A DNA stretch of 64,000 bases. Origin: Pedobacter ureilyticus (GTDB lineage Bacteria; Bacteroidota; Bacteroidia; Sphingobacteriales; Sphingobacteriaceae). The position numbers and the translations under genes are program-made. The notes beneath the pieces are model-generated. The model saw nothing but the letters and a program-made list of their open reading frames with translations, was not told the origin of the DNA and did no database searches. The stretch lies in the NCBI RefSeq assembly GCF_005925345.1, contig NZ_SSHJ01000019.1:36934-100933 (forward strand), in the 5' to 3' direction. Shown here one piece after another: positions 34,653 to 42,660 of this stretch (positions are counted from its first letter, which is position 1; the number at the start of each line of letters is the position of its first letter).

Positions 34653-35777
34653 CTACTTTAGCTTGACCTTTAAAGGCTTGGTTAGCTTTTGCTTAAAGTC
34701 ACGCAAATAATTTAACCATTCTTGTTCTGTCTTAATTTCGCCCTGTTTGTCCCACACGCCGCCGTTATAATAAACAATTGGTTTTTGGCTGGCCAAGGTA
34801 AGCTTGTTCAAAATTTGACCTTCACTTTCAAAAACTTTTTCGAAAGACCTTGCCACTAACGCGGCAACTCCTATTGTTCCGTTTTTTGGATCGGTTTTTT
34901 GCCAATAATAGCTGATACCTTCTTTTGCATTCATATATTTTTTGCCGCCAGGTTGCTTAACAGTTACAAGCCCAACAACCATTTCTTGCTTTTGATCTTC
35001 ATTTTCCAACAAGCTTACCTCTACTTTATTTAACCTGCTACCAGCATCCAAAGTATATTTCTTACGTAACCTAACCATTTTTCCAGCTACATTAACCGCA
35101 TCAAAATCAAGCATAAAACTACTTCTAAGGGGGCCATTGTCTAGCACTTGGTATTGTCTATAATGTTTAGGATAAACAATCTTACCATCAGCAAAAGGCG
35201 CAATATCTCCGGCGCCCAAAGTCATACCTACAGCGTAATAATCTAAGCCATCGCCATGGTCGGTATGGTAATCACCACTTTTATACCATTTATTCACAAT
35301 TAGCTTTTCGGTACGTTTAGCCCAAATATCCAATCCCTGTGCATCATCCGGAGTGCCCTCCAAAGCTTTTCCATATAGTCTAAATGCAACTTTATCGTTT
35401 TCCCACGCAAAATCATCTTTACGCTCTGGTACATAACGACCATAAGTTTTAGGTGTTATTGGCTTGGGCTTACCGGCCACTATATTCAGTTTAAGAACCT
35501 CTTTTGGAGCAAGGCTTACCTGCAATAGCAATTGACGTACGGGATGCCCCTGCATTTCCAATTGGTAAGGAATTTCAGCATCGGTAGCTGCATTAAGTAC
35601 TTTAAAATTTGCGGTATCTATTTTTGGACAGCGAGCTAATATTTTACTCCAAGAAATCTCTACTATCTCATTTTCACGCAATAAGTCTGATTGATTTTGT
35701 ACAGTAATTACTAATGGAGGCTGCTGTGCATACGATAATTTAAAGCTAAGGGCTAAAATCAGGAATAAAAATCTCAT
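34653..35777 (-). CDS. DUF4861 family secreted protein
   Basis: A 374-aa protein with a signal peptide. The middle region (YGRYVPERKDDFAWENDKVAFRLYG, GLDIWAKRTEKLIVNKWY, DYHTDHGDGLDYYAVGMTLGAG) matches DUF4861, a family often encoded beside uronic-acid-degrading enzymes in Bacteroidota. The conserved His, Asp and Tyr residues suggest an enzyme, but I cannot assign a reaction. It is 27 bp downstream of dctA on the same strand, so the two may be co-transcribed. Together with the nearby lyase/GH88 locus this hints at a shared uronate-containing substrate. Confidence 0.75.
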   Translation of the reverse strand: MRFLFLILALSFKLSYAQQPPLVITVQNQSDLLRENEIVEISWSKILARCPKIDTANFKVLNAATDAEIPYQLEMQGHPVRQLLLQVSLAPKEVLKLNIVAGKPKPITPKTYGRYVPERKDDFAWENDKVAFRLYGKALEGTPDDAQGLDIWAKRTEKLIVNKWYKSGDYHTDHGDGLDYYAVGMTLGAGDIAPFADGKIVYPKHYRQYQVLDNGPLRSSFMLDFDAVNVAGKMVRLRKKYTLDAGSRLNKVEVSLLENEDQKQEMVVGLVTVKQPGGKKYMNAKEGISYYWQKTDPKNGTIGVAALVARSFEKVFESEGQILNKLTLASQKPIVYYNGGVWDKQGEIKTEQEWLNYLRDFKQKLTKPLKVKLK

Positions 35778-35804
35778 GAAATATATCTATTAAGTTTATA
35801 ATGT

Positions 35805-37088
35805 TTATTGGTCAAGTAAGTTCTCTTCCTCGGCGTTTTCTATTGAGGCGGGGCTAACGGCCAGCAGATATTTCTCTTCATCAAATTCGTTTTCACTCTT
35901 GGCAATTACAATAGCCGCAATACCATTGCCAATCATGTTGGTAATGGCTCTAGCTTCGCTCATAAATCTATCTACTCCTAGTAAAATGGCAATATGTTCT
36001 ACTGGCATAATCTTTAAAGCAGTTAATGTACTCGCCAAAACGATAAAACCGCTGCCCGTTACGCCCGCAGCACCTTTACTGGTCACCATTAGTACCAACA
36101 TTACGGTAACCTGTTCTCCCAAGGTTAAATCTATGCCAAAAACCTGCGTTAAAAAAATAACGGCCATAGCCAAATAAATGGCTGTACCATCTAGGTTAAA
36201 AGAATATCCTGTTGGGATAACCAAGCCTACTACCGATTTTTCGCAGCCAATATCCTCCATCTTTTTCATCATACTTGGTAACACCGATTCTGATGATGAC
36301 GTACCCAATACAATTAAAATTTCTTGGCGTATGTACTTTAAATACTTCCACAAGCTAAATTTATAATAACGGCAAATGGCATTGAGTACCACAAAAATGA
36401 AGAGAAAACAAGTAATGTACACAGCCCCCATTAGTTTGGCCATTGGCAAGAGCGTATGCAGACCAAACTTGCCCACGCTGTAAGCCATACCGCCGAAAGC
36501 GCCAAGTGGAGCAAAACGCATAATTACTTTCATCATGTTAAACAATACTTTGGCAATCTTATCAAAAGTTACCAACAAAGATTGCCCAGTTTGCCCCATT
36601 TTGCTTAGCCCATAACCAAACAAAATTGCAAATACCAAAATCTGCAAAATTTCGCCTTTAGAAAAAGCTTCGAAAATATTTTTGGGGAAAATATGAGCAA
36701 TAAATTCTAGCCAATTGATAGAGCCCGCCTGCTCCGTATACTGGGCAATCTTAGCTACATCGCCTTCTGGCACTTTTACACCTACGCCCGGCTTTAACAC
36801 GTTAGCAACCAACAACCCTATTGCAATGGCTACTGTAGTTACAATTTCGAAATAAAGCAAGGCCTTACCACCAACTATACCTACTTTTTTCATATCGCCC
36901 ATGTGGGCAATACCCAACACAATGGTAAAGAAAATAATTGGCGCAATTAGCATGCTAATCATATTGATAAAGCTCTTACTAATTAGTTCTGCATGAGGAG
37001 CGAAACCAGGGTAAAAGACACCCACTAAAACCCCTAGTGAGATGGCAAAAAGCACTTGAAAAGTAAGATTAGAAACTATTTTCTTCAT
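35805..37088 (-). CDS. C4-dicarboxylate/H+ or Na+ symporter, DctA-type (DAACS family)
   Basis: A 427-aa inner-membrane transporter with about eight membrane segments and the family motifs GTSSSESVLPSMMKKMEDIGC, PTGYSFNLDGTAIYLAMAVIF and GAAGVTGSGFIVLASTL. The family carries dicarboxylates (succinate, fumarate, malate) or glutamate/aspartate. SSSESVLP with GYSFNLDGT is closest to DctA. It starts an apparent operon with the DUF4861 gene. Confidence 0.88.
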   Translation of the reverse strand: MKKIVSNLTFQVLFAISLGVLVGVFYPGFAPHAELISKSFINMISMLIAPIIFFTIVLGIAHMGDMKKVGIVGGKALLYFEIVTTVAIAIGLLVANVLKPGVGVKVPEGDVAKIAQYTEQAGSINWLEFIAHIFPKNIFEAFSKGEILQILVFAILFGYGLSKMGQTGQSLLVTFDKIAKVLFNMMKVIMRFAPLGAFGGMAYSVGKFGLHTLLPMAKLMGAVYITCFLFIFVVLNAICRYYKFSLWKYLKYIRQEILIVLGTSSSESVLPSMMKKMEDIGCEKSVVGLVIPTGYSFNLDGTAIYLAMAVIFLTQVFGIDLTLGEQVTVMLVLMVTSKGAAGVTGSGFIVLASTLTALKIMPVEHIAILLGVDRFMSEARAITNMIGNGIAAIVIAKSENEFDEEKYLLAVSPASIENAEEENLLDQ

Positions 37089-37229
37089 TTTTGGTTTTGG
37101 TTTGAAGCTGGAAATATAGAACTATTTTAAATATTTTTAATAATTGAATGCTAATTGTATAAAAAAGATTAGCATTTGATAAAAAAGCACAAACAATTTG
37201 TTTTGTATATTTGAAGACATTTAACTGCA

Positions 37230-37661
37230 ATGAGTAAAATTAAGTTTGTTTTATTAGGTTTGGTATGCATTGGCATTGTTGGCTACGCCTGTAAAAAAGA
37301 GCCTGTAAACAGCCAGCTTTTTGTAGAACGTTATTTAACCGGAACAGATTTTACCAGATGGCCGATCCAATCTTATGTAAGGCTAGAGCTTAAAAATACA
37401 GATACGCTAGTTAAAGATTCTATCGATTTACCTGTAGACACGGCCGTGTTTAATACTAACCTTAAATTTATCAAAGGGGTTGATACTATAGGTTTCAGTA
37501 TTGATGAGACGGGAGACCACATTACTTTTAGCACACAACCAGACAGCACCTGGATAATTGAATATTTACGTCCATCGACATTCAAATTGGTACACGAACG
37601 TAAAGAAACAATAGGTACAGAAGTAACCACCTATAAAATTGAGCAGGTTTTTAAGAAGTAA
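37230..37661 (+). CDS. Hypothetical lipoprotein
   Basis: A 143-aa protein with a signal peptide and lipobox (GYACKK). The mature part is beta-rich and acidic, with no motif I recognise. A TATATTTG box (37206-37213) ends about 16 nt before the ATG, supporting independent expression. It converges with the ABC exporter gene, with five bases between the stop codons. Confidence 0.7.
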   Translation: MSKIKFVLLGLVCIGIVGYACKKEPVNSQLFVERYLTGTDFTRWPIQSYVRLELKNTDTLVKDSIDLPVDTAVFNTNLKFIKGVDTIGFSIDETGDHITFSTQPDSTWIIEYLRPSTFKLVHERKETIGTEVTTYKIEQVFKK

Positions 37662-37666
37662 TGCTA

Positions 37667-39448
37667 TTATTTGGCAATACCCACCGAAGAAAACTGCAAA
37701 TCATACAAACGCTTGTAATAGCCATCCAATTTTAGCAGCTGCTGGTGAGTTCCTTTTTCTTTAATTTCGCCTTTATCTAAAACAATAATTAGATCTGCTT
37801 TTTGAATGGTAGATAAACGGTGGGCAATGACGATAGAAGTTCTATCTTCCATCAACTTATCGATAGCATTTTGGATGAGCAACTCGGTTTCTGTATCTAC
37901 GGACGAAGTAGCTTCATCCAACACCAAAATAGCCGGTTTATAAACTAGCGCCCTAATGAAAGAAATCAGCTGTGCTTGCCCAGCAGAAAGTGTAGCGCCT
38001 CTTTCCATCACGTTGTAGTGATAACCCCCTGGCAAACGTTCAATAAAAGCATGTGCACCTACTTTTTTGGCAGCCTCTACCACTTCATCAAAACTAATTT
38101 CTGGGTTATTTAAGGTAATATTATTGAAAATCGTATCTGAAAAAAGAAAAACATCTTGTAAAACCGTAGCTATATTTCGTCGCAAATAAGCCAATTGATA
38201 TTCTGTTATCTCAATGCCATCTATAGCAATGCTACCCTTTTGTATTTCGTAAAAACGGTTGAGGATATTGATGGTTGACGATTTGCCTGCTCCCGTAGCA
38301 CCAACCAGGGCAATGGTTTGTCCAGCTTCCACTTCAAATGAAATATCCTTAAGCACATATTTTGGGTCTGTTTCTTGGTCTTGATCATAACTGAACCAAA
38401 CATGCTTAAAAGAAATGTTACCCGAAAGCTTTAGCGGCGCTAAGGTCCCTTTATCTTCCGTTTGCTCTTGCGTATCCAGCACTTTAAACACACGTTCGGC
38501 ACCTACCATTCCCATTTGCAGGGTGTTAAATTTATCAGCAAGCTCGCGAATGGGCCTAAACAACATGTTAATGAACATGATAAAAGTGGTAATGATACCT
38601 GGCTCTATGGTAGGGTTGTTAAGGATAGTTTTAGATCCGTACCAAATCAGTAAACCTAGAGACATGGCCGAAATCAGTTCTACTACGGGAAAGAAAATAG
38701 AATAATACCAGTTAGAACGAATGTTGGCATCGCGGTAGCGAGCATTGATTTTTTCGAATTTTTTGTACTCTTGATTTTCTCTTGCAAAATACTGGATGAT
38801 GGCGATACCGCTGATATGCTCCTGTAAAAAAGTATTTAGGTTAGCAACCTCTGCCCTAACCTCTTGAAAAGCGACTTTAATAGCCTTTTGAAAAATCCGG
38901 GTGGCGATAATTAATAAAGGCATGGGAACAAGTACCGCCAGGGTAAGCTTCCAGTCCATGTAAAACATAATGCTTGTTATTACAATTACCTGTAGCAAAT
39001 CACCAATCATGGCAATTAACCCTTCAGAAAAGATATCAGCAATGGTCTCTAAATCGGAAACAGTACGCGTAATGAGTTGCCCAATAGGAGTTTTATCAAA
39101 AAATTTAAGTCTTAACTTTGTGATATGATTGAATACATTGATCCGTAAATCTCTAATCGCTGATTGGCCAAGCTTATTAGTAAGTAAAGTATGTGCATAC
39201 TGAAAACCAGTTTGTAGCGCCAATAACACCAACATTAAAATTGTGATGTTAAGCAAGCCTTGGTAGTTACCTTTTAAAATGTGCTGATCTAAAGTAAAAC
39301 CCACTAACATTGGTCTAACGGGCGCAATAGCCGCCAATAAAATCGTTAGCAAAACAGACCATAAAAATATAGCTCGGTATGGGCGTACATAAGCCATTAC
39401 TCGTTTAAGTAAGCTAAAATTAAATGCGTCTCCTGTTACTTTTGACAT
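37667..39448 (-). CDS. ABC exporter, fused membrane and ATPase domains (MsbA/LmrA-like)
   Basis: Residues about 20-310 hold six membrane segments. Residues about 345-585 form the ATPase, with Walker A GATGAGKSST, Walker B ILVLDEATSS and the H-loop IVIAHRLST. The signature motif reads LSAGQ instead of LSGGQ, a common variant in this phylum. As a 593-aa half transporter it works as a homo- or heterodimer and probably exports a lipid, peptide or drug. truA follows 35 bp upstream on the same strand, with an octamer repeat in between. Confidence 0.93.
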   Translation of the reverse strand: MSKVTGDAFNFSLLKRVMAYVRPYRAIFLWSVLLTILLAAIAPVRPMLVGFTLDQHILKGNYQGLLNITILMLVLLALQTGFQYAHTLLTNKLGQSAIRDLRINVFNHITKLRLKFFDKTPIGQLITRTVSDLETIADIFSEGLIAMIGDLLQVIVITSIMFYMDWKLTLAVLVPMPLLIIATRIFQKAIKVAFQEVRAEVANLNTFLQEHISGIAIIQYFARENQEYKKFEKINARYRDANIRSNWYYSIFFPVVELISAMSLGLLIWYGSKTILNNPTIEPGIITTFIMFINMLFRPIRELADKFNTLQMGMVGAERVFKVLDTQEQTEDKGTLAPLKLSGNISFKHVWFSYDQDQETDPKYVLKDISFEVEAGQTIALVGATGAGKSSTINILNRFYEIQKGSIAIDGIEITEYQLAYLRRNIATVLQDVFLFSDTIFNNITLNNPEISFDEVVEAAKKVGAHAFIERLPGGYHYNVMERGATLSAGQAQLISFIRALVYKPAILVLDEATSSVDTETELLIQNAIDKLMEDRTSIVIAHRLSTIQKADLIIVLDKGEIKEKGTHQQLLKLDGYYKRLYDLQFSSVGIAK

Positions 39449-39453
39449 TATTC

Positions 39454-39493
39454 GATTAGTTAATTAGATAATTAGCTAATCAGCTAATCATCG
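39454..39493. repeat. Octamer dyad element between truA and the ABC exporter gene
   Basis: Five contiguous 8-mers GATTAGTT, AATTAGAT, AATTAGCT, AATCAGCT, AATCATCG form a nearly continuous palindrome without a spacer. The truA stop codon (39484-39486, minus strand) lies within it, and the ABC exporter ATG is 5 bp to its left, so it also forms that gene's leader. Confidence 0.7.
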
Positions 39494-40245
39494 CATTTTA
39501 TATACGGATATTCAATTGCTACCAAATATAAGCCGCAAGCCGGTACAGATTGCCCCGCTTGGCTTCTGCTCTTACTTGCTATGATTTCTTCCACAGCAGC
39601 TACTTCAATATCGCCCTTGCCCACCATTACCAAAGTACCCATAATTGCCCGCACCATGTTTCGCAAAAACCGGTCTGCTTTAATAGTAAACACCAAGCTG
39701 CCAGCCTGCATTTCTAATTTAGCATAGCTGATTTTACAATTGTTGGTAAAGGTTTGCGTGTTAGATTTACTAAAGCAAGAAAAATCGGTGTGCTTTAGTA
39801 AAACTTGTGCAGCCTGGTTCATTTTTTCTAAGTCTAGCTCTCCTTTGTACAACCATGAGCGGTCTAACTTGAAAGGATCTTTATGAAAGTGCAAGAAATA
39901 CTTGTACTCGCGAGCCGTGGCATCAAAACGGGCATGCGCATCGATAGCCACTTCAAAAACTCGATAAACGGCAATGCTGTAAGGCAATAGGGCATTTATT
40001 CCTTTTACAGAATTTTGCACCTGCTTTGCGTTACTCCCCACCAAATCAAAATGAGCATAAAACTGAGTAGCATGTACACCTGCATCTGTTCTGCCACAAC
40101 CCAATGAAACAATTTCTTGTCTAAAATAGGTACTCAAAGCTTTATCTAAACACGCTTGTACGGTAGCACCGTTGGGCTGCGTTTGCCATCCATGAAAATC
40201 AGTGCCGTTATAGCTTAATTCTACAAAATATCGCTTCGTTTCCAA
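39484..40245 (-). CDS. truA: tRNA pseudouridine(38-40) synthase TruA
   Basis: Modifies U38-U40 in the anticodon stem-loop. YNGTDFHGWQ at the N-terminus, the catalytic Asp in GCGRTDAGVHA near residue 55, and FLRNMVRAIMGTLV near residue 195 identify it. At 253 aa it is full length. The only plausible start is TTG at 40245, just before the conserved core. A -7 box ends only four bases before this start, so the message may be leaderless or nearly so. Its stop lies inside a repeat element. Confidence 0.95.
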   Translation of the reverse strand: METKRYFVELSYNGTDFHGWQTQPNGATVQACLDKALSTYFRQEIVSLGCGRTDAGVHATQFYAHFDLVGSNAKQVQNSVKGINALLPYSIAVYRVFEVAIDAHARFDATAREYKYFLHFHKDPFKLDRSWLYKGELDLEKMNQAAQVLLKHTDFSCFSKSNTQTFTNNCKISYAKLEMQAGSLVFTIKADRFLRNMVRAIMGTLVMVGKGDIEVAAVEEIIASKSRSQAGQSVPACGLYLVAIEYPYIKCDD

Positions 40246-40249
40246 TGCT

Positions 40250-40258
40250 GCAAAAATA
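40250..40258 (-). promoter_or_regulatory. -7 promoter box immediately before truA
   Basis: The minus strand reads TATTTTTGC (matching TAnnTTTG), ending four bases before the TTG start codon. Transcription would begin at or within the first codons, which is unusual. Confidence 0.45.
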
Positions 40259-40259
40259 A

Positions 40260-40291
40260 GGTTTTAGGTTGTAAGTTTTACCTGATAAGTA
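40260..40291. repeat. Solo octamer arm upstream of truA
   Basis: Four 8-mers GGTTTTAG, GTTGTAAG, TTTTACCT, GATAAGTA lie in the gap upstream of truA. Three of them match the arm at 60028-60051 at 21 of 24 positions. No facing arm is seen here, so this may be half of an element. Confidence 0.5.
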
Positions 40292-40399
40292 TGCTATAAC
40301 CAAAAAAATGATGCGACCAAAACCTAGCAAGAAAAACAAGCAAAGATGATAATAGAAGACGGAATAAGTTTACAATGATTAGTCTTTCATCCTTGCGCC

Positions 40400-40432
40400 T
40401 TGTTCTTTTCTCTCTAAAAAGCATAAATTTGC
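40400..40432 (+). promoter_or_regulatory. Complete promoter for the DUF4293 gene
   Basis: TTG (40400-40402), a 21-bp spacer and TAAATTTGC (40424-40432) match the Bacteroidota consensus. The box is 17 nt before the ATG at 40450 and so rules out the upstream in-frame start at 40375. Confidence 0.7.
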
Positions 40433-40449
40433 AGAAAATTAAGACCAAC

Positions 40450-40896
40450 ATGATCCAAAGAATTCAATCTATTTGGCTTTTATTAGCCGCAATTACCATT
40501 TTATGTTTGTTAATAGTACCTACTATTGGTGTAGGCGCCAACAATGGATACTATACATTAGATGGCTTCGGACTCCAATTAGATGGCTCAAAAGAGCAAG
40601 CAAAAAATATCCCACTTTTGATAAGTATTGTTTTAGCTGGACTAATCAGCTTCATTAATATTTTCAACTTTAGAAACAGGAAGCTGCAAATACGTATTGC
40701 TTCTTTAAATATCTTTTTAATCTTGGCTTTATCATTTTGGTTATCTCGAATTATCAATGGCATACAAGGTATAAAAACACTTGATATTGAGCCAGGACTA
40801 CTGCTTCCGTTAGCTGCTATTATTTTTACTTTATTGGCCATTAGAGGAATTAAACAGGATGAAAAACTAATCCGTTCTGCTGATAGATTGCGCTAA
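40450..40896 (+). CDS. DUF4293 family membrane protein
   Basis: A 148-aa protein starting MIQRIQSIWLLLAA, the typical N-terminus of DUF4293, with four hydrophobic segments and a charged C-terminus (DEKLIRSADRLR). The family occurs in Bacteroidota and has no known function. The promoter position decides the start at 40450 rather than 25 codons upstream. It is divergent from truA. Confidence 0.82.
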   Translation: MIQRIQSIWLLLAAITILCLLIVPTIGVGANNGYYTLDGFGLQLDGSKEQAKNIPLLISIVLAGLISFINIFNFRNRKLQIRIASLNIFLILALSFWLSRIINGIQGIKTLDIEPGLLLPLAAIIFTLLAIRGIKQDEKLIRSADRLR

Positions 40897-40981
40897 AACA
40901 TTGAAGTTGTAAGCAATAATTGACTGTTTACTAGATTTTTACTACTTTTAACCGTAACTTCTTAACTCTAACTTCACTTTT

Positions 40982-42271
40982 ATGAAAAAACTTTTACTTT
41001 CTTTATTTCTTACCACTGGAATTGCTGCTACTGGATTTGGGCAGATATTCTCTCAGAATTTTACCGGAACAACAACGTTATCTGATTATATTAATAGTTC
41101 TGGGGAAGCAAATAAGTTTACTGCGATTGGCAGTGGCACCAACAACATTGCTACCATTAATTCTGGCGCATTGCGCTTTACTAAAACGGGTAGCGGAACC
41201 GCTCATTTTAGCAGAAATGCTTCTTTTCCAGGACCTCCTACAGTATTAAAAATTAGCTTTTCGATAGAAATCACAAATATTGCCGCCTCTGGAACAACAC
41301 AAGCTCAATTGTATGTTGGAACAGGATTTGCAAATACGTCTGGTGCGCCAACATTAGCATCTACCACTCATAGTAGATTGGTATTTGGTTTTGATGCTAC
41401 TAATGGTTTTAATATTTCAGGCCCTAACGCTCCTACTGGATCTACTCCTTTTTATAATACAAAAAAAATAATTACTTGGGTTATTAATAATACTGGCGCT
41501 TCTATTGAATATCAAGCACCAGATGGAACAGCCAAAACACTTGCCAATGACAGATGGGATTTGTATGCGGACAATGTTGGCAGCCCTTCTAGCACACCTA
41601 TTCTAGATGGGCTTGGTGTACAATCCGACGCATTAAACATTGAGCAGATTTTTTTCAGATATGATACTGGCTCGCAAAATGCTACTTTTAGTTTTGACGA
41701 CTTTTTGATTAATGACCAAACGACCGTACTCCCTGTTGACCTAACTTCGTTCACAGCCAAAGCCAACCTGCAAAACATTGATCTGACATGGTCTACTGCA
41801 TCAGAAAAAGACAATTCGCATTTTGAGATTTTACGTTCTGGAGATGGTAAAACGTTTTCGAAAATTGGAGAGGTAAGAGGCGCCGGCACAACTGATGTTG
41901 CCCAAAATTATTCTTTTGTTGATAAAGATGCCTTACCTGGCGTAAACTATTACCAACTTAACCAAATAGACTACAACGGCAACCCTACACTTTCTAAAAT
42001 TGAGGCGGTAAAATCTAACGTAGCGGCTACAAACTTTAAAGTTGTAGCCAATAAACAAGACGGAAACATTAAACTCACCATATTTGCTGCAAATGAAGGT
42101 AAAGCGACTTTGAAGATTTACGACCTCAATGGCCGTAAAGTTACAGAGCGAGAATTGCATTTGAGCAAAGGCTACGCTAACGTGTCAGTACCTATTAGTG
42201 GAGCAAATGGTTTACACATTGCATCGTTAACTACAGCCACAGAAACAGTTACCGAAAAATTTATTCAGTAA
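40982..42271 (+). CDS. Secreted protein with type IX secretion sorting domain
   Basis: A 429-aa protein: a signal peptide, then a jelly-roll-like N-terminal domain (IFSQNFTGTTTLSDYINSSG...FSFDDFLINDQT; residues about 20-245). The LPVDLTSFTAKANLQNIDLTWSTASEKDNSHFEIL module follows, with a C-terminal sorting tail (LKIYDLNGRKVTERELHLSKG...TVTEKFIQ). The last roughly 185 residues resemble those of the gene at 32970, so the two are related cargo. The N-terminal domain could bind carbohydrate. No catalytic residues are recognisable. Confidence 0.82.
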   Translation: MKKLLLSLFLTTGIAATGFGQIFSQNFTGTTTLSDYINSSGEANKFTAIGSGTNNIATINSGALRFTKTGSGTAHFSRNASFPGPPTVLKISFSIEITNIAASGTTQAQLYVGTGFANTSGAPTLASTTHSRLVFGFDATNGFNISGPNAPTGSTPFYNTKKIITWVINNTGASIEYQAPDGTAKTLANDRWDLYADNVGSPSSTPILDGLGVQSDALNIEQIFFRYDTGSQNATFSFDDFLINDQTTVLPVDLTSFTAKANLQNIDLTWSTASEKDNSHFEILRSGDGKTFSKIGEVRGAGTTDVAQNYSFVDKDALPGVNYYQLNQIDYNGNPTLSKIEAVKSNVAATNFKVVANKQDGNIKLTIFAANEGKATLKIYDLNGRKVTERELHLSKGYANVSVPISGANGLHIASLTTATETVTEKFIQ

Positions 42272-42295
42272 AAAAATCAATTTTTATACGCTTAG

Positions 42296-42326
42296 GCCAG
42301 CTCAATTACGAGCTGGCTTTTTTATT
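42296..42326 (+). terminator. Rho-independent terminator after the second T9SS cargo gene
   Basis: GCCAGCTC (42296-42303) pairs with GAGCTGGC (42310-42317) around a 6-nt loop, followed by a T run. Confidence 0.88.
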
Positions 42327-42433
42327 TTCATTCTTTGTACTCGTTTTTTTTCCTAAGGTTTACAAGAAACACTTAAATCATGGCTTTTGGCTTTGTTGAT
42401 CTTCCTTAAATTGTAGTATGGATTTTATTTTAA

Positions 42434-42500
42434 TAGCCCCGATTAAACGGATCCCGATTTTCTGGGAGAAGTGAAAGCGGGACTTTCGCAGGTAGTAAGC
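42434..42500 (+). ncRNA. Candidate conserved Bacteroidota RNA motif (TAGCCCCGAT...GAAAGCGGGA type)
   Basis: TAGCCCCGATTAAACGG is followed by a CCC/GGG mini-hairpin (TCCCgattttctGGGA) and then GTGAAAGCGGGACTTTCG. From memory this TAGCCC-GAT ... GAAAGCGGGA layout recurs between genes in many Bacteroidota and resembles the structured-RNA class called Flavo-1. I could not verify that assignment. It lies alone in a 389-bp gap between a terminator and the helicase promoter. Its orientation is uncertain. Confidence 0.4.
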
Positions 42501-42630
42501 ACTAAAATTGCGCTCCTAAAACCTAACTCAGAGCTGAGAATAAGCGTATTGATATTTAACTTTCTTATTTCCAATTTATTAAACAAAAAACTATTTACTT
42601 AACCATCAATAAAATACCAATTATTAACCG

Positions 42631-42639
42631 TACCTTTGC
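42631..42639 (+). promoter_or_regulatory. -7 promoter box for the DEAD-box helicase gene
   Basis: TACCTTTGC matches TAnnTTTG and ends 21 nt before the ATG at 42661. No good -33 TTG was seen at 19-21 bp. Confidence 0.55.
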
Positions 42640-42660
42640 GCCTTAATAAAAAATGTTATA

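Noticed and set aside
40375..40449. N-terminal extension of the DUF4293 protein
   Set aside because: A complete promoter lies within this extension and the family's conserved N-terminus starts at the ATG at 40450.
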